Shown here piece by piece: positions 1 through 5,404 of a stretch of 6,423 nucleotides of DNA. The notes under the pieces are model-generated. The model saw only the letters and a list, made by a program, of their open reading frames with translations. It did no database searches and was not told where the DNA came from. Each line of letters starts with the position of its first letter. Position 1 is the first letter of the stretch. The stretch is from Acidobacteriota bacterium. Its GTDB lineage: Bacteria; Acidobacteriota; Thermoanaerobaculia; Multivoradales; JAHEKO01. The stretch is from NCBI GenBank assembly GCA_029863825.1, contig JAOTUP010000122.1, positions 1 through 6,423 of the forward strand, in the 5' to 3' direction. The position numbers and the translations under genes were made by a program.

Positions 1-113
1 TCTTGAGACCGGGCGACAGTTGCAGTTGTGACCAGAAATGCGATGGCCAGCACCAGAGCCGACCCTGCTCGACTTCGCTTCCCGCGTCGAGTTGTGCGTG
101 TGGCGTCAGACAT
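1..113 (-). CDS. N-terminal fragment of a probable exported or membrane-anchored protein (cut by window start)
   Basis: The first 37 codons of a gene that runs off the left edge. The start is ATG at 113-111, eight bases inside the end of the preceding gene (shared bases ATGTCTGA). A good AGGAG lies at 126-122, eight bases upstream. The visible protein has a basic N-terminus (MSDATRTTRRGKRSRAG, seven Arg/Lys in residues 6-15), a hydrophobic core at about residues 18-32 (SALVLAIAFLVTTAT), then VARSQ. This is the layout of a signal peptide, with a possible cleavage site near ATVA-RS, or of an N-terminal membrane anchor. The mature domain is outside the window, so no function can be given. The overlap implies translational coupling to the membrane protein and membership of the ECF sigma operon. 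Such a position often holds a target or partner of the sigma/anti-sigma pair, which is inference. Confidence that a gene starts here is fairly high. Confidence 0.75.
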   Translation of the reverse strand, partial: MSDATRTTRRGKRSRAGSALVLAIAFLVTTATVARSQ

Positions 114-639
114 TACCCGTTCTCCTCTCGAAGGCAACGAGCTCCATGAGAGCTCGGAAAGTCACCAGACTCATGACCAGGACGATCGCCAGCGCCGCCA
201 TCGTCGCCGGAGACGCCAGTGCAGCGGCGACCATGTCGCCCACGTCGCTCATCACCCTCCAGACCGCCATGCCGCCTGCCAGCCGTTGACTGACAGCGAT
301 GAGCGCCGACGTCCACAACTCGACGACCCATGCCGGGTTGATCGCTCGGAGCGGTGGCCCGACGACCGAAGGAGCAAGGAGCAACGCCGCCCCAGCGATC
401 GCCAGACAGGCGCTGACGAGCAGCTTGAAGAGCCGGCCCGGCACCGTCCTGACACCCCGTCCAACTCGCACTCCCAGCTGCTCCAGTGTCGCCATGACCA
501 GATCGGACCCGGGAGCGGGCGTCGGGAGCACCGAGAAGAGCCGGCGCAAGCTGCGCTCTGCCTGGTCCACGTCGCCGCGGCGCTCGGCGGCTATCCAGGC
601 GCTGAACGTCATCTTGAATCTGCGGCTCATCCGATGCAC
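106..639 (-). CDS. Small cysteine-free membrane protein downstream of ECF sigma factor; candidate anti-sigma factor
   Basis: A 177-residue protein. I chose the GTG start at 639 because an AGGAG at 650-646 sits six bases before it. The open frame extends upstream to a TTG at 690, but that codon has no ribosome binding site, and the ATG at 630 is 15 bases from the AGGAG. The N-terminal part (residues 12-60) is charged and soluble, with an AAERRGDVDQAERSLRRLF helix then PTPAPGSDLVMATLEQLGV. A strong membrane segment follows at about 72-94, a moderately hydrophobic stretch at 103-118, and a second strong segment at about 140-162, ending in a charged ERR tail. There is no cysteine, so it cannot carry the HxxxCxxC zinc site of ZAS-type anti-sigma factors. 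Its place directly after the sigma gene and its soluble-plus-membrane layout suggest an unconventional anti-sigma factor in the inner membrane. That role is inferred. I recall similar unnamed proteins beside ECF sigma genes but cannot name a family. Confidence 0.8.
   Translation of the reverse strand: MHRMSRRFKMTFSAWIAAERRGDVDQAERSLRRLFSVLPTPAPGSDLVMATLEQLGVRVGRGVRTVPGRLFKLLVSACLAIAGAALLLAPSVVGPPLRAINPAWVVELWTSALIAVSQRLAGGMAVWRVMSDVGDMVAAALASPATMAALAIVLVMSLVTFRALMELVAFERRTGNV
122..126 (-). promoter_or_regulatory. Shine-Dalgarno site for the 113-1 gene
   Basis: AGGAG on the minus strand, eight bases before the ATG at 113-111 and inside the coding end of the upstream gene. It is the main support for a real start of the truncated left-edge gene. 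Confidence 0.65.
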
Positions 640-645
640 TTTTCG

Positions 646-650
646 CTCCT
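646..650 (-). promoter_or_regulatory. Shine-Dalgarno site that fixes a GTG start
   Basis: AGGAG (inside GTGAGGAGCG) six bases upstream of the GTG at 639-637. It favours GTG over the TTG at 690 and the ATG at 630 as the start of the small membrane protein. Confidence 0.65.
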
Positions 651-655
651 CACAT

Positions 656-697
656 CGGTCTACGAGGCTTCGGCACGCCTTGTTTCGCAAGAGACCG
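656..697 (-). repeat. Nested inverted repeats in the sigma/membrane-protein gap
   Basis: On the minus strand CGGTCT (697-692) is complementary to AGACCG (661-656). Inside it AGGC (680-677) pairs with GCCT (668-665) around an eight-base loop. The outer arm ends just before the ribosome binding site of the membrane protein. It overlaps the candidate ECF promoter, so it may be an operator, an RNA structure affecting translation, or chance. Arms of six and four bases are modest. Confidence 0.3.
661..686 (-). promoter_or_regulatory. Candidate ECF-type promoter (GAAAC - 17 bp - CGTA)
   Basis: In the 80-bp gap between the sigma gene and the membrane protein, the minus strand reads GAAAC at 686-682 and CGTA at 664-661, separated by 17 bp. 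ECF sigma promoters typically have an AAC motif near -35 and CGT near -10. The Bacillus subtilis SigW consensus, for example, is TGAAAC, about 16 bp, CGTA. Transcription would begin near 655, just upstream of the ribosome binding site at 650. This would let the sigma factor drive its own partner genes. The motif is short and the evidence is one instance, so the call is weak. Confidence 0.3.
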
Positions 698-719
698 CGT
701 AATCACTACAGATCGATCT

Positions 720-1298
720 TCAGTCTCCCGGTGCCATCCCACGGCGAGCAAGCCGCTCCGCCAGGGCTCTCCGGGCGCGAAACAAATGGGTCTTGACAGT
801 CCCCATTGGAAGCCCGGTGATCTCCGCGATCTCCTCGTAGGCCAGATTCTCCTGAAATCTCAAGACCAGTATCTCCGCGTACTCCGGTCGCAGGCACTGC
901 AGCTCTTCCTCGAACACCCTTCGCAGATCCCGACCCATCGCCACTCTCTCTGGTGTCTCTGCAGCGGCAGCGGGCACACTCGACAGTGGGTCGAGCTCGC
1001 CGTCTGCGGTCTCCAAGGGCACAGTCGGAAGCGTCTTCCTGCGCAGGTGATCGATCGTCGTGTTGTGAGCGATCGAGAAGAGCCAGCTCGAGAGCTTCTT
1101 CTCTTGATCGAAGGTGTGGAGGGCCCGGAAGGCCTTGATGAACGTCTCCTGCGTCAGATCTTCGGCAATGCCGCGATCCCGAACCATGCGCACGACGATT
1201 GAGAACACTGGCCGCTGATAGCGCCTGACGATCTCGGCGCACGCGGATTCGGACCCCGCCAGGGCCGCCCGTACTCGTTGCTTGTCCCGCGTCGTCAT
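720..1298 (-). CDS. ECF-family RNA polymerase sigma factor (sigma-70 regions 2 and 4, RpoE-like)
   Basis: A 192-residue extracytoplasmic-function sigma factor, which directs RNA polymerase to a small set of promoters, usually in response to envelope stress. Region 2 covers about residues 20-90, with the DLTQETFIKAFRAL segment (47-60, region 2.2, core polymerase contact) and SSWLFSIAHNTTIDHLRR (70-87, regions 2.3/2.4, -10 recognition). A variable acidic and Ala/Pro linker spans about 92-118. Region 4 runs from about 125 to 185, with the helix-turn-helix YEEIAEITGLPMGTVKTHLF (154-173) followed by RARRAL. Regions 1 and 3 are missing, as usual for ECF factors, and there is no C-terminal extension. 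The ATG at 1298 is the first possible start, since an in-frame TGA lies at 1307-1305. It has no clear ribosome binding site, so translation may depend on coupling to uppP, which ends 44 bp upstream. Its gene order suggests control by the following membrane protein. The stimulus is not visible. Confidence 0.96.
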   Translation of the reverse strand: MTTRDKQRVRAALAGSESACAEIVRRYQRPVFSIVVRMVRDRGIAEDLTQETFIKAFRALHTFDQEKKLSSWLFSIAHNTTIDHLRRKTLPTVPLETADGELDPLSSVPAAAAETPERVAMGRDLRRVFEEELQCLRPEYAEILVLRFQENLAYEEIAEITGLPMGTVKTHLFRARRALAERLARRGMAPGD

Positions 1299-1342
1299 CG
1301 TGGCTCATGGCTCGGCGACCGTGCGCGGCGAGCCACCCGTCT

Positions 1343-2161
1343 TCACCACACCATCGCCACCAGGATGAAGACGCCCAGAGCCAGCCGATAGACGACGAAA
1401 ATGACCAGGTTCTGTCGCCGCACCCAGGCGACGAGCCACGCCAGCGCCGCGTACGCCGAGACCGCCGAGACGACCAGTCCGATGGCAACGGCGGCGAGGT
1501 CTGCGCTCGCCACTCCTTGCCCGAGAATCTCGCCGACACCCTTGATTCCAACCAACAGCCCCACCGGCACGGCCAGCAGGAAGGAGAAGCGAACCGCATC
1601 CTGGCGGCCGAATCCGAGGAGAAGCGCCGCCGTCAGCGTCACTCCGGCTCTCGAGGTCCCCGGAACCAGCGCCACCGCCTGAGCGCAGCCGATGAGAAAG
1701 GCCGTCCACACGGTAACGGTCGACAGATCGAGTGTTCCCCGCGGCCGACGGTCGGCAACCCAGAGCAGGAGCCCGAAAACGATCGAAGTCGCGGCGATAA
1801 CGCCGGGACTTCTCGCCGCCGAGGCGAAAAAAGGACGTCCCAGCAGGCCGGCCACGGCCACCGGTAGCGTCGCCACCAGCAACACCATGGCCAGTCGCCC
1901 CTCGGCCAGCTGCGGTCGCCCGTCTCGGCGCCACCCGGCCACTGCCCGTCCCGCCCCCACGACCACGTCCCCCAGGTCCCGGCGGACGAATAGCATGACG
2001 GCGATCAGCGATCCGGTGTTGGCGGCCATATCGAATGCCAAGCCTTGATCCGCCCAGCCGAGAAACCAGGACGTCAGAATGAGATGGGCCGAGGAGCTGA
2101 TCGGCAGGAACTCGCTGAAGCCCTGAACCAGACCCAAGAGAATGGCTTGGAATGCAGTCAC
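1343..2161 (-). CDS. uppP: Undecaprenyl-diphosphatase UppP (BacA family)
   Basis: An integral membrane enzyme that dephosphorylates undecaprenyl diphosphate to undecaprenyl phosphate, recycling the lipid carrier for peptidoglycan and other surface polymers; overproduction gives bacitracin resistance. The 272 residues match the family length (273 in Escherichia coli). The N-terminal catalytic motif QGFSEFLPISSSAH spans residues 13-26, with Gln13 and Glu17 filling the (E/Q)xxxE pattern and His26 conserved. The second motif, PGTSRAGVT (167-175), holds Arg171, equivalent to the essential Arg174 of E. coli. About eight hydrophobic segments fill the protein. The start is GTG at 2161: it places the conserved TAFQAILLG segment at the N-terminus and has AAGG at 2175-2172, ten bases upstream. 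The open frame continues much further upstream, but that part lies antisense to the divergent DUF4301 gene and has no UppP similarity. The usual second Ser of PGxSRSG is Ala172 here. It is first in a likely operon with the ECF sigma gene. Confidence 0.96.
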   Translation of the reverse strand: MTAFQAILLGLVQGFSEFLPISSSAHLILTSWFLGWADQGLAFDMAANTGSLIAVMLFVRRDLGDVVVGAGRAVAGWRRDGRPQLAEGRLAMVLLVATLPVAVAGLLGRPFFASAARSPGVIAATSIVFGLLLWVADRRPRGTLDLSTVTVWTAFLIGCAQAVALVPGTSRAGVTLTAALLLGFGRQDAVRFSFLLAVPVGLLVGIKGVGEILGQGVASADLAAVAIGLVVSAVSAYAALAWLVAWVRRQNLVIFVVYRLALGVFILVAMVW

Positions 2162-2252
2162 CTGGGAGACACCTTGCAGACCCGGGCGCTCTGCCGTGCA
2201 GGCACTAGCCGACACCGCGCTCGCGACTTGACGGATTCTAACCGCAGACGGC

Positions 2253-2281
2253 TCGAACCTCCGTCGGTAGCTCGCTATACT
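2253..2281 (+). promoter_or_regulatory. Candidate promoter for the DUF4301 gene
   Basis: TATACT at 2276-2281 matches the sigma-70 -10 consensus at five of six positions. The hexamer 17 bp upstream (TCGAAC, 2253-2258) is a poor -35 match (three of six). Transcription would begin near 2288, giving a leader of about 33 bases before the ATG at 2321. It lies in the 159-bp divergent gap with uppP. No equally good minus-strand promoter for uppP was found there. Confidence 0.35.
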
Positions 2282-2320
2282 TCGACTCGGTTCTCTGTCG
2301 CCGATCTTCGAGATTCTCGC

Positions 2321-3883
2321 ATGCAACCAGCCTTTACGCCGCAAGACCGGGACTTGTATCGTCAGCGCGGTGGTGAGCCGGACGAGCTCGACCGGCAGCT
2401 TTCCATCCTCAGGTCGCCGCCACCGCCGATCCGATTGCTGCGAGCCTGCCGTCTTGGGGACGGCATCGAGACGCTGGAGGTCGCCGCCCACCGTAAGGTC
2501 GGCGATCAGCCGCCCGGATCCTCGCCGCTGCCGGTCAAATTCGTGCCCGCTTCGGGCGCCGCCACTCGCATGTTCTCGTTTCTTCCCCCGCAGCGAACCA
2601 GCGGCTCGCTCTCTCTCGACACCCTCCGCGAACTCGACGCCGGGGGAGATGCCGCGGCCCACGCGACCCTCGAGCTGCTCCAGAACATCGATCGGCTCGC
2701 GGTGTTTCCACAGCTCGAAGCCTTAGTTCGAGAGCTGGACGGCGGCGACTGGAGAGACCTTCGGCAGCGCGACCCGGGACTCCTCCTCCAGCTCCTCGTC
2801 GACAGACCCGGCCTCGCCCTGGCCGAGCGCGCCAAGGGACTACTGCCGTTCCACCGCCATGCAGGGGGCTCACGGACCGCATTCGAGGAGCACCTGCTGG
2901 AAGGCGTCGGCTACCTGACTGACGGTGTCGCGCCGGCCCGCTTCCATTTCACCATCGCCGCCGAGCATGAGGACGCGTTCCGCGCGCTGGCCGCCAAAAC
3001 CATCCCGCTCATGGCCTCACAAACCGGGGTCGCGGTCGAGATCGAGTTTTCGCTCCAGAATCCGCGAACCGACACGGTCGCCATCGACTCGGACGGGCGG
3101 CCGGTGCGAAACGAGGATGGAACCCTCCTTTTCAGGCCCGCCGGCCACGGCTCGCTGCTGGACAACCTCGCTCGGCTCGCTAGGGATGGATGCGGTGCGG
3201 TATTCCTCAAGAACATCGACAACGTGGCGCCGGCGGCTCGCCATGCCTCTATCGCCCGCTCCAAGCGACATCTCGCCGCTCATCTGACGAACCTACGCAG
3301 CCGGGCCTTCGAGCTCCTCGACGAGCTCGACGCCGACGAACCGCAGTCGATGGCCGCAGCCGCGGACTTCCTGACCCGCGAGTTCGCCTACCACCTGCCC
3401 CACGACTTCGGCCGCATCGACGACTCCCGGCGACTCCACTTCCTCCGCGATCGCCTCGACCGGCCGGCCAGAGTCTGCGGTGTGGTGCTCAACCGCGGCG
3501 AACCCGGCGGCGGTCCGTTCTGGATCTCGAGAGAAGACGGTTCGATCGACGGCCAGATCGTCGAAGCGGCTCAGGTGGATCTCGAAGACTCCGCGCAGCG
3601 GGAGATCTGGTCTTCCTCCTCGCACTTCAATCCCGTCGACATCGTCTGCGTGCTCCACGACCGACGCGGTGAACCCTACGATCTCGCACGCTTCGTCGAC
3701 CCGTCGACCTCCCTCGTCGCCGGCAAGATGCATCAGGGCGAACCGATCAAGGTCCTCGAGCGACCGGGCCTGTGGAACGGGGCCATGGCCGGTTGGAACA
3801 CGGTCTTTCTCGAAGTCCCGGAAGAGACATTCACACCCGTCAAGACCTTGCTCGATCTCCTCCGGCCCGCGCACCAGCCCTGA
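2321..3883 (+). CDS. DUF4301 family protein, nucleotidyltransferase-like
   Basis: A 520-residue soluble protein that I recognise as DUF4301, a family of unproven function known mostly from Bacteroidetes. Conserved blocks as I recall the family: FTPQDRDLYRQRG (5-17), KFVPASGAATRMF (73-85), KGLLPFHRH (172-180), EEHLLEG (189-195), HFTIAAEHEDAF (209-220), NPRTDTVAID (247-256), LLFRPAGHGSLLDNL (269-283), FLKNIDNV (295-302), VCGVVLNRGEPGGGPFW (385-401), HFNPVDIVCVL (435-445) and GLWNGAMAGWNTVFLEVP (483-500). The SGAATRM, KGLLPFH, GHG and NIDN blocks lie in the order of the nucleotide-binding loop, lysine, GxG and DN motifs of UDP-sugar pyrophosphorylases, so a GT-A nucleotidyltransferase fold is plausible. 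Substrate is unknown. There is no signal peptide or membrane segment. The ATG at 2321 sits directly before the first conserved block; its ribosome binding site is weak (GAGA, seven bases upstream). Upstream in-frame codons are antisense to uppP or precede the candidate promoter. It is transcribed alone, divergent from uppP and convergent with glnA. Confidence 0.9.
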   Translation: MQPAFTPQDRDLYRQRGGEPDELDRQLSILRSPPPPIRLLRACRLGDGIETLEVAAHRKVGDQPPGSSPLPVKFVPASGAATRMFSFLPPQRTSGSLSLDTLRELDAGGDAAAHATLELLQNIDRLAVFPQLEALVRELDGGDWRDLRQRDPGLLLQLLVDRPGLALAERAKGLLPFHRHAGGSRTAFEEHLLEGVGYLTDGVAPARFHFTIAAEHEDAFRALAAKTIPLMASQTGVAVEIEFSLQNPRTDTVAIDSDGRPVRNEDGTLLFRPAGHGSLLDNLARLARDGCGAVFLKNIDNVAPAARHASIARSKRHLAAHLTNLRSRAFELLDELDADEPQSMAAAADFLTREFAYHLPHDFGRIDDSRRLHFLRDRLDRPARVCGVVLNRGEPGGGPFWISREDGSIDGQIVEAAQVDLEDSAQREIWSSSSHFNPVDIVCVLHDRRGEPYDLARFVDPSTSLVAGKMHQGEPIKVLERPGLWNGAMAGWNTVFLEVPEETFTPVKTLLDLLRPAHQP

Positions 3884-3893
3884 TCGTCCTGAC

Positions 3894-3930
3894 AAAAAAG
3901 TGCCCGACAGCCACACGCTGTCGGTCACTT
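3894..3930 (-). terminator. Rho-independent terminator of glnA
   Basis: Read on the minus strand, AAGTG (3930-3926) pairs with CACTT (3902-3898), and CCGACAGC (3924-3917) pairs with GCTGTCGG (3911-3904). One mismatch (3925/3903) separates the two stems and the loop is five bases. Six T residues (3899-3894) follow directly. This is a complete intrinsic terminator 23 bp after the glnA stop. In the plus direction the hairpin also follows the DUF4301 stop, but no T-run follows it there, so it should act mainly on glnA. Confidence 0.88.
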
Positions 3931-3952
3931 CTCATCACTGCCGCAGCCGACT

Positions 3953-5284
3953 CTAGTAGGCGCCCAGGTAGCGCTCCTGCTCCCACGGGTGGACGTGGCT
4001 GATGTAGTCGGCCCACTCCTGGCGCTTGGCAAGCACGAAATGGGAGGCAATGTGATCTCCCAGCGCCGCCTTGACAACCGCGTCCTTCTCCAGATTGTCG
4101 AGAGCGCTCGCCAGGTCCGCCGGTAGCTCGTCGATCTTTCGGCGCCGCTTCTCGCGCTGTGACATGGCGAAGATGTTCTTGTTGACCGGCTCCCCGGGGT
4201 GGAGCTTTCTCGCCACACCGTCGAGGCCCGCCGCCAGCATGACGGCGAACGCCAGGTACGGATTGCACGCCGGATCCGGTATCCTCACCTCGCAGCGAGT
4301 CGACATCCCCCGCTTCGCCGGCACTCGCACCAACGGACTCCGGTTCTTCTCCGACCAGGCGATATTAGTCGGAGCCTCGTATCCCGGAACCAGGCGCTTG
4401 TATGAATTGACCAGAGGATTGGTCACTGCAACGAAGGCTTTCGCGTGATCCAGAATGCCGGCAATGTACCCGAGCGCGACCTTCGACAGCTGCCAGTCGC
4501 CGCTCCTGGCGAAGAAGGCATTGCGACCGTTGCCGGTCAGGAGGCTTTGGTGGCAGTGCATCCCGGAACCGTTGACGCCAAGCAACGGCTTGGGCATGAA
4601 CGTGGCATGAAGACCGTGGTCCAAAGCCACCTTCTTGACGACGAACCGGAACGTCGCGACATTGTCGGCGCAGGCGATCGCTTCGGAGTATTTGAAGTCG
4701 ATCTCGTGCTGGCCCGGAGCCACCTCGTGGTGCGCCGCTTCCACCTCGAAGCCCATCGCCTCGAGGACGATGACCACGTCGCGCCGGCACTCCTCGCCCT
4801 TGTCAACCGGGGTCAGATCGAAATAGCCGCCGACGTCGTGCGTCTCGACCATCGTCCGGCCGTTGGCGTCCTTCTGAAATAGGAAGAACTCGGCCTCCGG
4901 CCCGACGACCATCTTGTACCGCAACTGGCGGGCCTTCTCGACCTGCCCCTTGAGCGCCAGTCTCGGACATCCCTCGAACGGAGATCCGTCCGGACGGTAG
5001 ATGTCGCAGATGAGTCGCGCAACGCGAGTTCCATCGGGATTCGCCCACGGATTCACCCGAAACGTGTTGAAGTCGGGAATCAGCAGCATGTCCGACTCCT
5101 CGATGCGTACAAAACCCTCGATCGACGAGCCATCGAACATGATGTGGCCGTCCAGCGCCTTCTCGAACTGGCTTCGCGGGATCTCCACGTTCTTTAGCGT
5201 GCCCATCAAATCGGTGAACTGAAGGCGAAGAAAGCGGACTTTTTCCTTGTTCACGGCTTTCAGAATTTCTGCTCGGCTTGTCAA
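3953..5284 (-). CDS. glnA: Glutamine synthetase type I, GSI-alpha (Bacillus/Thermotoga-like)
   Basis: Catalyses ATP-dependent formation of glutamine from glutamate and ammonia, the main route of ammonium assimilation, as a cytosolic dodecamer. The 443 residues match the GSI-alpha length. The N-terminal beta-grasp domain (about 1-100) includes LQFTDLMGTLKNVEIP and MFDGSSIEGFVRIEESDM. Active-site blocks follow: GPEAEFF (Glu130, Glu132), HHEVAPGQHEIDF (Glu187, Glu194), NGSGMHCHQS (His243), KRLVPGYEAP (Arg297, flap Glu303), NRSPLVR (Arg315) and RCEVR (Glu332). The adenylylation tyrosine of GSI-beta enzymes is absent: NLYDLP is replaced by KIDELP (Asp at the Tyr position, about residue 386). Arg60 corresponds to the Arg62 that mediates glutamine feedback inhibition in Bacillus subtilis. 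The start is a TTG at 5284, five bases after a perfect GGAGG; no ATG or GTG competes, and the N-terminus aligns with family members. It is monocistronic, with its own terminator downstream. No nitrogen regulator or amt gene is visible in the window. Confidence 0.98.
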   Translation of the reverse strand: MTSRAEILKAVNKEKVRFLRLQFTDLMGTLKNVEIPRSQFEKALDGHIMFDGSSIEGFVRIEESDMLLIPDFNTFRVNPWANPDGTRVARLICDIYRPDGSPFEGCPRLALKGQVEKARQLRYKMVVGPEAEFFLFQKDANGRTMVETHDVGGYFDLTPVDKGEECRRDVVIVLEAMGFEVEAAHHEVAPGQHEIDFKYSEAIACADNVATFRFVVKKVALDHGLHATFMPKPLLGVNGSGMHCHQSLLTGNGRNAFFARSGDWQLSKVALGYIAGILDHAKAFVAVTNPLVNSYKRLVPGYEAPTNIAWSEKNRSPLVRVPAKRGMSTRCEVRIPDPACNPYLAFAVMLAAGLDGVARKLHPGEPVNKNIFAMSQREKRRRKIDELPADLASALDNLEKDAVVKAALGDHIASHFVLAKRQEWADYISHVHPWEQERYLGAY

Positions 5285-5289
5285 AGTGT

Positions 5290-5294
5290 CCTCC
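5290..5294 (-). promoter_or_regulatory. Shine-Dalgarno site that supports the TTG start of glnA
   Basis: GGAGG on the minus strand, five bases before the TTG at 5284-5282. The strong site explains how a weak initiation codon can serve a gene that is normally highly expressed. Confidence 0.75.
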
Positions 5295-5353
5295 GTTTCG
5301 TGATCAGATTGGCGGAACTTAGATCATTTCTTGACCAAAAGCAACAAGTTATT

Positions 5354-5388
5354 GCCACAATGACACAGAAATATCGCCCAAATGACAA
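5354..5388 (-). promoter_or_regulatory. Candidate glnA promoter with overlapping direct repeats
   Basis: The stretch 5300-5400 is clearly AT-richer than its surroundings. On the minus strand TTGTCA (5388-5383, five of six to the -35 consensus) is followed after 17 bp by TGTCAT (5365-5360, four of six to -10). Transcription would start near 5353, leaving a leader of about 68 bases. Two 12-base direct repeats, GCCCAAATGACA (plus strand, 5376-5387) and GCCACAATGACA (5354-5365), share ten of twelve bases, are 22 bp apart (about two helical turns) and cover both promoter boxes. They could be an operator for a nitrogen regulator. They do not match the GlnR, NtrC or NtcA sites I know. Confidence 0.4.
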
Positions 5389-5404
5389 TTTTCCAGACAC
5401 ACCG

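Noticed and set aside
28..702. Long plus-strand frame antisense to the membrane protein (224 codons)
   Set aside because: A His/Arg-rich, low-complexity translation without a ribosome binding site. It is the antisense shadow of the real gene.
1305..1934. Long minus-strand frame overlapping uppP (209 codons)
   Set aside because: An Arg/Gly-rich translation with no motif, in another frame of uppP. A typical high-GC shadow.
2235..2240. TAGAAT on the minus strand as the uppP -10 box
   Set aside because: A good -10 match, but the hexamers 16-18 bp upstream (such as CGGAGG) bear no resemblance to a -35 box. Not strong enough to annotate.
2045..2320. N-terminal extension of the DUF4301 protein by 92 residues
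   Set aside because: It is antisense to uppP and to the promoter gap. The family's conserved N-terminal block begins just after the ATG at 2321.
1343..2662. A 439-residue N-terminally extended UppP
   Set aside because: The extra N-terminus is antisense to the DUF4301 gene and has no UppP similarity. The GTG at 2161 gives the family's usual length and N-terminus.
5285..5353. A glutamine riboswitch or similar leader RNA before glnA
   Set aside because: The leader is about 68 bases and shows no stable paired structure or known aptamer motif that I could find.
5338..5358. Sigma-54 (-24/-12) promoter for glnA, minus strand TGGCA...TTGC
   Set aside because: The GG and GC dinucleotides are 12 bp apart instead of the required 10, so it does not fit the consensus.
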